Of a stretch of DNA of 7,031 nucleotides, positions 1-6,014 are shown piece after piece. Both the position numbers and the translations under genes were made by a program. This DNA comes from Thermococcus sp. (GTDB lineage Archaea; Methanobacteriota_B; Thermococci; Thermococcales; Thermococcaceae), in assembly GCA_027065835.1 (NCBI GenBank), contig JAMONK010000203.1, positions 1 through 7,031 on the forward strand. Reading direction: 5' to 3'. Positions within the stretch are counted from its first letter, which is position 1, and the number at the start of each line of letters is the position of its first letter. The notes under the pieces were generated by a model. It had not been told where the DNA came from, ran no database searches, and saw only the letters and a program-made list of their open reading frames with translations.

Positions 1-330
1 TTTCCTGGGGTCTACTCGGCTTACGTGTACAAAACCCTTGGCATCGATGGGATACTCAAGCTGCTGGATGGACTTACCGACAGGAGGGCGCACTTCGAGA
101 GCGTGGTGGCCTACTGGGACGGGGAACTCCACCTCTTCTCCGGCAGGGTAGATGGGGAGATAACCACTGAGAGGCACGGAAGCGGCGGCTTCGGCTTCGA
201 TCCGGTGTTCAAACCGACGGGCTTTGAGAGGACTTTTGCCGAAATGACAACCGAAGAGAAGAACGAGATATCCCACCGCGGAAGGGCCTTAAAGGCCTTC
301 TCAGAGTGGCTAAAGGAAAACCTTAAATAA
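1..330 (+). CDS. rdgB: XTP/dITP diphosphatase (RdgB/HAM1 family), C-terminal part
   Basis: Partial gene: the frame is open from the first base of the window and ends at TAA 328-330, giving 109 residues of a protein that is usually about 185 residues long in archaea, so the N-terminal part with the first nucleotide-binding motif lies off the left edge. The visible part has the family hallmarks in order: [14 protein letters not shown] at the start, GFGFDPVF (residues 63-70), TFAEM followed by EEKN (79-88), and the SHRG signature (91-94) that helps recognise the purine base. The family hydrolyses non-canonical purine triphosphates (XTP, dITP, ITP) to the monophosphate and pyrophosphate in the cytoplasm, keeping deaminated bases out of DNA and RNA. 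The GTG at 25 is internal coding sequence, not a start. The next gene follows after 55 bp but has its own promoter overlapping this stop codon. Family assignment is firm; substrate preference is inferred from the family. Confidence 0.95.
   Translation, partial: FPGVYSAYVYKTLGIDGILKLLDGLTDRRAHFESVVAYWDGELHLFSGRVDGEITTERHGSGGFGFDPVFKPTGFERTFAEMTTEEKNEISHRGRALKAFSEWLKENLK
321..330 (+). promoter_or_regulatory. TATA box for the Lrp/AsnC-type regulator gene
   Basis: The sequence CTTAAATA (322-329), preceded by the purine-rich stretch GGAAAACC, fits an archaeal BRE plus TATA box and overlaps the stop codon of the upstream gene. Counting about 26 bases from its centre puts the transcript start near 350. 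This leaves a leader of about 35 nt containing the ribosome binding site at 375-380. Position-based prediction only. Confidence 0.5.
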
Positions 331-359
331 AGATATCCCTCAACTTCCAACAGTTCGAG

Positions 360-367
360 TTGTACAA
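360..367 (+). promoter_or_regulatory. TTGTACAA palindrome in the leader of the Lrp-type gene (possible autoregulatory site)
   Basis: A perfect 8-bp palindrome TTGTACAA lies shortly after the predicted transcript start. It overlaps a longer weak inverted repeat made by CAACT (341-345) and AGTTG (358-362). Lrp/AsnC proteins commonly bind palindromic sites at their own promoters, so this could be an operator. The palindrome is short and could be chance. Confidence 0.25.
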
Positions 368-374
368 ATGACGA

Positions 375-380
375 AGGGGG
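375..380 (+). promoter_or_regulatory. Ribosome binding site deciding the start of the Lrp-type gene
   Basis: AGGGGG lies five bases before the ATG at 386. The alternative in-frame ATG at 368 has no purine-rich sequence in front of it, so 386 is preferred. Confidence 0.55.
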
Positions 381-385
381 TCGCC

Positions 386-838
386 ATGGGTTTCTCACTT
401 GATGGGACCGATATGAGGTTGTTGAGGGAACTTAAGGAAAACGCGAGGGAGAACATAGCCTCGTTGAGCAAGAAACTGGGAATTCCAAGGACCACGGTCC
501 ACTACCGCATCAAGAAGCTCGTTGACGAGGGCATAATAGAGAAGTTCACCGTGAAGCCCAACTACAAAAAGCTGGACCTTGGAACCACGGCCTTCATCCT
601 GGCCAGGTACGATCCCGAGTCCGGTCTGAACCAGCGCGAGGTGGCCCAGCGTATAGCGGCCCTTGACGGCGTCTACGAGGTTCACATCATAGCGGGCGAG
701 TGGGACCTGCTTATAAAAGTCCGCGCCCCGAGCTCCGAGGAGGTTGGCAGGATAGTCGTCGACAAGCTCAGGGAAGTCAGGGGGATTGGTCAGACGGTCA
801 CGATGGTCTCCTTCGTCACGGTCAAGGAGGAGCTTTGA
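386..838 (+). CDS. Lrp/AsnC-family transcriptional regulator
   Basis: A 150-residue DNA-binding regulator with the two-domain layout and usual length of the Lrp/AsnC (feast/famine) family. Residues 5-52 form the winged helix-turn-helix: LDGTDMRLLREL, then IASLSKKLGIPRTTVHYRIKKL with the recognition helix around 34-45. After a short linker, residues 66-150 form the RAM (ligand-sensing and oligomerisation) domain, including the family motif GEWDLLIKV at 104-112. Such proteins assemble as dimers to octamers and commonly respond to amino acids. ATG 386 is chosen over the in-frame ATG 368 because of the ribosome binding site at 375-380. The gene has its own promoter and a palindrome in its leader, consistent with autoregulation. 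The target genes and ligand cannot be read from the sequence, and I do not recognise it as LrpA or another named Thermococcales regulator. A predicted guide RNA begins five bases after the stop, possibly within its transcript. Confidence 0.92.
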   Translation: MGFSLDGTDMRLLRELKENARENIASLSKKLGIPRTTVHYRIKKLVDEGIIEKFTVKPNYKKLDLGTTAFILARYDPESGLNQREVAQRIAALDGVYEVHIIAGEWDLLIKVRAPSSEEVGRIVVDKLREVRGIGQTVTMVSFVTVKEEL

Positions 839-843
839 ATTCA

Positions 844-903
844 AGGGCGATGATCGGCGTTCTCCTTTCTGATTTCGTGATGATGCGAGGTTTGGTGAGC
901 CCT
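844..903 (+). ncRNA. Probable archaeal box C/D guide RNA (2'-O-methylation guide)
   Basis: The parts of an archaeal C/D sRNA occur in order and at standard spacing: a C-like box ATGATCG (850-856), a 12-nt guide (857-868), a perfect D' box CTGA (869-872), a 4-nt spacer, a perfect C' box GTGATGA (877-883), an 11-nt guide (884-894) and a D-like box GTGA (895-898). AGGGC (844-848) pairs with GCCCT (899-903) to close the molecule. This pairing fits a k-turn exactly: stem, three-base bulge G849-A850-U851, tandem G852-A898 and A853-G897 pairs, U854-U896, then C855-G895. That last pair is normally G-C, so both non-consensus box bases exchange together. By the N+5 rule the D' guide would target AAAGGAGAACGC (methylating the second G of the GG pair), and the D guide CAAACCUCGCA (methylating the first C of the CC pair). 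I could not identify the targets. No promoter is evident, so it may be processed from the 3' end of the upstream gene's transcript. Confidence 0.72.
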
Positions 904-911
904 AATACCGC

Positions 912-1793
912 CTACATGACACAGCACTCGTAGATTATCTCGATGTCCCTCACGGTTCTTGCCCATTCGATAATCTTTTTTGGAGGATTCGTCAGCCTGT
1001 CAACCCCCGCCAGAACCGCCCCCCTATCGAACTCAAGGCGCCATCTCCCCATCGGCCGCATGCATCCTATGCTCAGCTCACCGTCAAACCTCTCGCGGGC
1101 GTATTCAACGACCTTGAGGCTTTCCGCAACACTCGGCCTCGGGACGTTCTCCATCTCCGTTCCCCTGGTCGGGATTAAAACATCCAGAACAAGGACGTCT
1201 ATCGGGTACTCGAGGAGAAGGTCAATGGCCCGGTACTCCCAGCCTATCCTCCCGAAGTCGAGACCTACAGTTATATGGGGTGCGACCCTAACCCCGGCTC
1301 CGGTTAGGATGTCCATAACCCTCAGGTAATCTTTCACGGTCTTGTCTATCTTGTACACGCGTTTTATCACGTCATCGTCGCCAACGAAGTCGAGGGAGAC
1401 CGCGTCGACGTACCCGATCCAATCCAGATCGCTCTCGTCTATGAAGCCGACGTGGGCGTTGAGCTTGAGGTTCGTCCTCCGCTTGATCTCCTTTATCTCC
1501 TCGGCATGGAAATCAAGGGGGACCTTGAGCCTGCCGTCCATCCCGCCGCTGAGGAGACAGCCGAGGTAGCCCTCTCTGGCGAGGTTCAAGCAGTGGTTCA
1601 GCAGATCGCCCCGCTCGGGTTTCAGCATACCCCCGAGGTAGTGTCTTCCACAGTGCGCACAGTTGAGGGCGCAGGCGCTCCCCGTCACGGAAACTGAGGG
1701 GAATTTGAGCCCGGGTATGTAGATCTTCAGTTTTTGTCTTCCCGTCATTACCTTCACCCCTTGTGAGGGCTTGTGGTGGTCATCCAGATCCAT
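912..1793 (-). CDS. lipS1: Radical SAM enzyme, biotin-synthase-like; probable lipoyl synthase subunit LipS1
   Basis: A 293-residue radical SAM protein. The [4Fe-4S]/SAM-binding motif is CALNCAHC (Cys41, Cys45, Cys48), followed by SGG at 82-84 in the position of the family's GGE motif, and a TIM-barrel-like body with LNAHVGF (111-117) and VAPHITVGLDFG (170-181). Other cysteines (68, 79, 244 in IGCMRP, and the pair 290-291 in the C-terminal YECCVM) could hold an auxiliary cluster. It resembles the archaeal 'uncharacterised homologue of biotin synthase' group. In Thermococcus kodakarensis two biotin-synthase-like radical SAM proteins, LipS1 and LipS2, together insert two sulfur atoms into octanoyl groups on the glycine-cleavage H protein. 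From memory, the LipS1 locus also lies a few genes from enolase, as here; this is recall, not a check. The gene has its own TATA box. ATG 1793 and the in-frame ATG 1748 both have good ribosome binding sites; the shorter form (278 residues) starts nearer the conserved region. Radical SAM is certain; LipS1 is probable. Confidence 0.8.
   Translation of the reverse strand: MDLDDHHKPSQGVKVMTGRQKLKIYIPGLKFPSVSVTGSACALNCAHCGRHYLGGMLKPERGDLLNHCLNLAREGYLGCLLSGGMDGRLKVPLDFHAEEIKEIKRRTNLKLNAHVGFIDESDLDWIGYVDAVSLDFVGDDDVIKRVYKIDKTVKDYLRVMDILTGAGVRVAPHITVGLDFGRIGWEYRAIDLLLEYPIDVLVLDVLIPTRGTEMENVPRPSVAESLKVVEYARERFDGELSIGCMRPMGRWRLEFDRGAVLAGVDRLTNPPKKIIEWARTVRDIEIIYECCVM
1754..1760 (-). promoter_or_regulatory. 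Internal ribosome binding site for an alternative start (ATG 1748) of the radical SAM gene
   Basis: Read on the minus strand, GGGGTGA stands five bases before the in-frame ATG at 1748-1746. This start would remove the first 15 residues, which are rich in Asp and His and do not look like part of the conserved fold. It competes with the upstream site at 1800-1805. Confidence 0.5.
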
Positions 1794-1799
1794 TCCAGT

Positions 1800-1805
1800 T
1801 CACCC
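1800..1805 (-). promoter_or_regulatory. Ribosome binding site for the upstream start (ATG 1793) of the radical SAM gene
   Basis: Read on the minus strand, GGGTGA stands six bases before ATG 1793. It lies inside the transcript predicted from the TATA box at 1835-1841. Confidence 0.5.
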
Positions 1806-1834
1806 TGCCCTCCGGGAAAAACTCAAAGTTGGGG

Positions 1835-1841
1835 ATATAAC
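1835..1841 (-). promoter_or_regulatory. TATA box for the radical SAM gene
   Basis: On the minus strand GTTATAT, preceded by CAAAACC, fits an archaeal BRE/TATA element. It predicts a transcript start near 1812, about 19 bases before ATG 1793. Together with the T-run ending the exporter gene, it suggests the radical SAM gene is transcribed independently although it follows the exporter on the same strand. Confidence 0.5.
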
Positions 1842-1860
1842 GGTTTTGGGACAATTCTGT

Positions 1861-1872
1861 GGAAAAAGAGAA
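1861..1872 (-). terminator. Oligo-T terminator of the RND exporter gene
   Basis: On the minus strand the sequence ATTTCTCTTTTTCC follows the exporter stop codon by fewer than 10 bases, with five consecutive T (1867-1863). Archaeal RNA polymerase stops at such T-rich stretches without a hairpin. No stable stem is seen. Confidence 0.45.
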
Positions 1873-1879
1873 ATGGGGG

Positions 1880-4800
1880 TCAGCCCTTCCTCTTTCTGAA
1901 GAGCGGCCACCAGGCCTTATCGCCGAAGAGGCTCATCATGGCGGGTCCTATGAAGTAGACCGCCATTATCGCCGTTAGCAGCACGCCGAAGGCGAGGGCA
2001 AAGCCCATCTCCCTGGTTCCCCAGGTGCCGCTGAGCATCAACGATCCGTAGGTGGTTGCCAGGACGGCTGCGAGGCCTATCACGAGGGTGTCCATGGTTC
2101 CCGCTGCGACTATCAGAGACTCCACCGCGGAGCGCCGTTCAAACTCGTCCCTGGCCTTCACCAGGTAGAAGCTGTTGTAGTCTATGCCGACCCCCATGAG
2201 CACGACGAAGACCATCAGCGGCAGGAACCACATGACCTCCTGCCCGAATATCTTCTCGAAGAGCCACGTCGATACCCATATGCTGGTCATCACTCCGAGG
2301 AATATGGTGGCCATGGTGGACAGCACCGCGGGCATTCCCCTCAGCGTCGGTATCAGGGAGAGGAACATGAGCAGCAGGGCAACCGGCAGGATTCTGTGCC
2401 AGAAGATGTTGTTTATCTTGTCGCTGAGGTCCATTGAAAGCGCCGCGCTCCCCCCGACCATGGCTTTCTTTATCTCCCCGCCCTTTTCGGCGAAGCCCTT
2501 GACGTAGCTCCTGAGATCCTTGACGAGCTCCTTGGCTTCGTTGCTGTCCGGGCTGTACTTCCCTGAAACCTGTATCAGCACCGTTCTCCCGTCCTTTGAG
2601 ATGTAGCGCGAGCCTCCGAGCGATTCGATGTTGCCGAGGCTCAGGTTGCTGACGGGCTCCCCGTAGGGCATGGTAGGAGAGTAAACCGTGGTGACCCCGT
2701 TGAACTTTGATATCCCCTGACTGATCTCCTGGATCGTCTTGAGGTCTGAGTCGCTTATCGGTCCGTTGAACTCCAGCACAACGTAGTACGGCGACGACAC
2801 AGCCGCCCCGAACTTCTCTTGGCTGAGCTGGAGGAAGTGATACGTCTCGCTGTTCTCGGGGAGGAAGAGGGTCATGTCATGACTTCCGTTGAAGTGGAAG
2901 AACGTGTAGGTCGCTGGAACGGCTATCAGCAGTCCCACCAGCAGGACAACTTTGGCGTGTTTGGTTACCCATTCGGCTATCCTGCTCCTCTCGTGAACGT
3001 CCGGGGATATGAACCTGAGATGCCTCGGCCACCAGAAGGCCGCTTTGTCACCAACCAGGGCTGTTATTGCCGGTATGAAGGTCAGGCTGGCTATCAGCAC
3101 GGTCACAACGGCGAGGGGTGCTATTATGCCCATCTGCTGGAACATCGGGAACTCGTAGGCCAGGGTGAATGATGCGAAGGCTATGATGTCGGTGAAGGCG
3201 CTGGCCAGGACGGCGTCCTTGGAGCGCTTCAGGGCCTCGGAAACAGCCTTCTCGTGGGCGTAGCCCTCGGCAAGATACTCCTTGAAGCGGTGGAGGTAGT
3301 AGGTCGAGTAGTCTATCCCGAGGCCGAGGGAGGTGGTTATCGTTATCATCCTGGCCCAGCTGCCAACGTCAGTGATGCCGCCCTTTGCCGCCAGGTACGT
3401 CAGCCCAAGCGCGGTTAGACTCGCCGTTGCGACGCCCGTGAACGGCAGCAGGGTGGCCAGTAGGGCGGCCCCCATCAGGATGAACAGGATGATCAGTGCC
3501 CCCAGGACGCTGGCCCGAGTTGTTCTTTCGTTGTCCTTCTGACCGAGGGCAAACATCTCGTGGAGCTCCATCGGGTTGCCTCCGAGGGCCCCGGTTACGT
3601 TGGGGTAGTACTTCTTGAACTCCTCGATGGCTATTCCCTTGACGATGGTTGCGTTTCCGGCTAGGTACTTGTACTGATCCTGACCCGGTGCCGTTTTGCC
3701 CATAGGGACGAAGGTTATGAGCATCGTGGTGTTGTCGTCGCTTTTGAAGGCCTCTATGTAGGACCGGGCCGTTCTGTAAACGCTGGGGTATATCTGCTCT
3801 GCTATTGGCCTAACGTCATTCACAGTGAGGGCATTCGGGTTGTTCTTAAATGTGAAGGCCAGGTCAACCAGCCGGGTGGTGTTCACGTTGAACTTTACCC
3901 CACCAACACCTTTCTCGACGTAGGGGCGGATTATCCTCTCAACCTCCGCCTTCACGATGGCATCGAGCCTCCCCCCATCCAGGGGGTACCCTTCGACGAC
4001 CTCCTTCACTATCCTCACAACGGCCCCTTTAACCTCCTCTGGGGTTCCGGGGGGAAGGGTCCCGTTTATCTCCGCCATGGTTGCGTTGAGAAACGTTCCT
4101 TCCGCCAGAACCTTTGGGCTTCCCCCTCTGTAGAGGGCCCGTACCATCCCCGCGGTTTGGGGCCCCTTGACGCTCCCTGGGAGGAGTGCCAGGACGACAC
4201 TAACCGTGGCGTTTTCAAGGTTCTTCCCGCTTATTATCCCATCAGGGTTCGACGCTGCCTCATCAACGACAAGCTCCGCAACGGCTTCGGGGTTCATGAC
4301 CTTCCCAGTCAGCCTCTTTATGAGACCCTCCTTGAGCGTGTCCTTTGCTATCCCGTCGAGCTTTCTACTCTCCCCGTGGCTCTCATAAACGGCCTTTAGA
4401 AGGCTCCTCGGAGTGCTTTGAGGGCTGAGCTTTGAGGTCACCTCCACGGTCGCGTTCTCAAGGGCACCGGGACTGGTGGATATGAGTCCCTCGGCGAGGG
4501 GGTCGCCGTTCAGGATCGTGCTCACCATCAGTGGAACGGCTTTTTCAAGCTCTTGGGGAACCTCCTTATCAAGAACCTCCGTTAGAAGGGAGCTTTCCAG
4601 CTCCTGGGTCGGCCCCTCCCTGAGAAGGGTCATGAGTATCTCCGCCGCCCTTGGGCTCTTGGTTATCGGACTGTTCGGGTTCCTCTCTCTGAGGAAGGCC
4701 AGTGCGAAGGTGACCGTCGCGGATTCAACGGCGTCGGCCTTCGGATTCTTTCCCAGGGAGATGGATGCGTTGACGAGCAGGGACATGGCCCTCGGATCGA

Positions 4801-5971
4801 CTTCGCCAATTCCTGGAACCTTGAGCGTCGTGTTGCTCTCCGCTACTGCCTCTGGAAGGGAGTGTAGTGTGGCTGTGGCCATTCCGGAGACCGCCCCCTC
4901 AAGTTCGGCCGGCTGAAGCCCCTGGAGGACGAAGTTTGAGCCCTTTTCTGCGTCGAAGGCCTGAACCCTCGAGATGAATCCCTTCCCGTACAGCTCGACC
5001 ATCCACCTCTGACTCTCGCTGGTTCCGTTCAGGATGATCTTTTCGGTGGTCTCGGCGAGAACACCGTCGGTTACGCTGCTGCTCCCACCCTGAGCGTAGA
5101 TCGGATAGAGGGCGTTGAAGACCGCGAAGACGAATTCTTCGGTGGTCCCCGTTTGTGAGGCTATGGTATTGGCCTCTTCCTGGCTGAGCGTCCCCCGGTT
5201 GTAGGCGCCGATACCTAAGAGCGCTTTATGGACCGCTATGACTCCAATGAAAGTTTTCCCATAGCTCTCGTTCAGGGAGTAGAGGGCGGCGTTGGTCTCG
5301 GTTATGCTTGCGTTTATGTTTCTTAGAAGGGCGCTCGTCTCGGTGAGGTTTTGGTGCAGCATCACATAGGCGTGGTCTGTCTCGTTGAGGGCGAGGCTCA
5401 GGTTGCTCATCTGGGCGTACAGGGTGGTGAGGTTCCTCCTGAGGGCAAGGTATCCTTGGGCGGTTGCTAGGAGGCTCTCCTTCATGACCTCCGTTGTGTT
5501 GGCCAGGGCGTAGGTCTGGTAGAGGACCTTTCCATAGCTCTCGTTGGTTTTAACCGCCGTTGAGTAGAGCATCCCGCTGACGTTGGCAGTCATCCTGGTG
5601 ACGTTGAGGGCGACCTCATAGCTCATGTTCCGCAGCATGTCCATCACGTCGTAGTAGGAGGTAACGTTGTGGGCGTACCTCCCGTCGACCCGCTCCTTGA
5701 AGGCCTCGTAGGCCTCCCTGCTTCTGGCGTCGTTAACCTTCACGTTGGTGAGTATCAGGTAAGTTGTGTTTTCGCTTCCGGCCCCGGTGAAGTTCTTCGT
5801 GACTATCTCCTGGACTTCCACGGACTCTATGTGTTTTGGGAGCATCTGATCCATCCCGTACTGGGTTATGCTGTTGAGCTTTACGGCCAGGGGTATCGAT
5901 ACCACGATTATCAGCAGCCATATCACGAGAACGAGCTTCCCGTGGCGCGCGATCCAGTCGTTCCAGGCCAT
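1880..5971 (-). CDS. Giant RND/MMPL-family exporter with an enlarged repeat-containing ectodomain
   Basis: A 1363-residue membrane protein with the duplicated RND layout: a first helix (about 12-31), a large outside domain (33-818), helices 2-6 (821-974), helix 7 (1007-1025), a second outside domain (1027-1190) and helices 8-12 (1193-1349). Each half has the transport motif GIDY in helix 4 or 10, with Asp887 and Asp1264 the likely proton-relay residues, and each membrane half ends with a similar GDK...WWP sequence (974-982, 1350-1356). It is closest to the archaeal/HAE3-like RND exporters, which use the ion gradient to export hydrophobic or amphiphilic compounds or lipids; the substrate here is unknown. 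The oddity is the first outside domain: about 785 residues against about 165 for the second. It holds a sequon-rich helical section (100-240) and degenerate repeats of 80-90 residues (about 412-690). ATG 5971 has a perfect GGAGGTG five bases upstream. The divergent PadR gene is probably its regulator. Confidence 0.93.
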   Translation of the reverse strand: MAWNDWIARHGKLVLVIWLLIIVVSIPLAVKLNSITQYGMDQMLPKHIESVEVQEIVTKNFTGAGSENTTYLILTNVKVNDARSREAYEAFKERVDGRYAHNVTSYYDVMDMLRNMSYEVALNVTRMTANVSGMLYSTAVKTNESYGKVLYQTYALANTTEVMKESLLATAQGYLALRRNLTTLYAQMSNLSLALNETDHAYVMLHQNLTETSALLRNINASITETNAALYSLNESYGKTFIGVIAVHKALLGIGAYNRGTLSQEEANTIASQTGTTEEFVFAVFNALYPIYAQGGSSSVTDGVLAETTEKIILNGTSESQRWMVELYGKGFISRVQAFDAEKGSNFVLQGLQPAELEGAVSGMATATLHSLPEAVAESNTTLKVPGIGEVDPRAMSLLVNASISLGKNPKADAVESATVTFALAFLRERNPNSPITKSPRAAEILMTLLREGPTQELESSLLTEVLDKEVPQELEKAVPLMVSTILNGDPLAEGLISTSPGALENATVEVTSKLSPQSTPRSLLKAVYESHGESRKLDGIAKDTLKEGLIKRLTGKVMNPEAVAELVVDEAASNPDGIISGKNLENATVSVVLALLPGSVKGPQTAGMVRALYRGGSPKVLAEGTFLNATMAEINGTLPPGTPEEVKGAVVRIVKEVVEGYPLDGGRLDAIVKAEVERIIRPYVEKGVGGVKFNVNTTRLVDLAFTFKNNPNALTVNDVRPIAEQIYPSVYRTARSYIEAFKSDDNTTMLITFVPMGKTAPGQDQYKYLAGNATIVKGIAIEEFKKYYPNVTGALGGNPMELHEMFALGQKDNERTTRASVLGALIILFILMGAALLATLLPFTGVATASLTALGLTYLAAKGGITDVGSWARMITITTSLGLGIDYSTYYLHRFKEYLAEGYAHEKAVSEALKRSKDAVLASAFTDIIAFASFTLAYEFPMFQQMGIIAPLAVVTVLIASLTFIPAITALVGDKAAFWWPRHLRFISPDVHERSRIAEWVTKHAKVVLLVGLLIAVPATYTFFHFNGSHDMTLFLPENSETYHFLQLSQEKFGAAVSSPYYVVLEFNGPISDSDLKTIQEISQGISKFNGVTTVYSPTMPYGEPVSNLSLGNIESLGGSRYISKDGRTVLIQVSGKYSPDSNEAKELVKDLRSYVKGFAEKGGEIKKAMVGGSAALSMDLSDKINNIFWHRILPVALLLMFLSLIPTLRGMPAVLSTMATIFLGVMTSIWVSTWLFEKIFGQEVMWFLPLMVFVVLMGVGIDYNSFYLVKARDEFERRSAVESLIVAAGTMDTLVIGLAAVLATTYGSLMLSGTWGTREMGFALAFGVLLTAIMAVYFIGPAMMSLFGDKAWWPLFRKRKG
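3902..4738 (-). repeat. Degenerate protein repeats inside the exporter ectodomain
   Basis: Residues about 412-690 contain repeated units sharing a VESATV/LENATV-type segment (residues 415-420, 504-509, 585-590; spacing 89 and 81). Each is followed 12-20 residues later by a Pro-containing segment and a hydrophobic helix (SPRAAEILMTLL, TPRSLLKAVY, GPQTAGMVRALY). The second and third units are preceded by similar GLIS/GIIS sequences. A fainter copy, TFLNATM, occurs at 627-632. The similarity is at protein level only; the DNA has diverged. Confidence 0.5.
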
Positions 5972-5976
5972 TGGAG

Positions 5977-5983
5977 CACCTCC
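5977..5983 (-). promoter_or_regulatory. Ribosome binding site of the RND exporter gene
   Basis: On the minus strand a full GGAGGTG stands five bases before ATG 5971. This fixes the start of the exporter and argues that its mRNA has a leader reaching at least to about 5985. Confidence 0.75.
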
Positions 5984-6007
5984 ACAACTCTTTTAAAGGG
6001 GTTGAAT

Positions 6008-6014
6008 CCTATAT
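6008..6014 (-). promoter_or_regulatory. Likely TATA box of the RND exporter gene, overlapping an operator arm
   Basis: On the minus strand ATATAGG lies about 26 bases before position 5986, so transcription would begin just ahead of the ribosome binding site at 5977-5983. The element is also the left arm of the long inverted repeat CCTATATGT...ACATATAGG, so a protein bound there would block TBP. TTTAAAA at 5992-5998 is a better TATA match but is too close to the start codon to give a leader. Confidence 0.4.

Noticed and set aside
25..27. GTG 25 as the start of the first gene.
   Set aside because: The frame is open back to base 1 and the residues before it (FPGVYSAY) are part of the conserved HAM1 sequence, so the gene is cut by the window edge.
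395..844. A 149-codon open frame on the minus strand opposite the Lrp-type gene.
   Set aside because: The plus strand encodes a clear Lrp/AsnC protein over the same bases, and the reverse translation has no domain signature.
847..853. GCGATGA as the C box of the guide RNA (closer to consensus RTGATGA).
   Set aside because: In this register the D-like GTGA gives a G-G mismatch at the key pair and the AGGGC/GCCCT stem is out of place. Shifting to 850-856 makes the stem, bulge, tandem G-A pairs and C-G pair all fit.
4167..4916. Several 70-146-codon plus-strand open frames opposite the exporter gene.
   Set aside because: They are low-complexity Ser/Arg/Pro-rich translations typical of antisense frames, with no promoter or domain evidence.
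5991..5998. TTTAAAA on the minus strand as the exporter TATA box.
   Set aside because: Its centre is only about 23 bases before the start codon, so the transcript would begin at or inside the gene and omit the perfect GGAGGTG at 5977-5983. It is kept only as an alternative.
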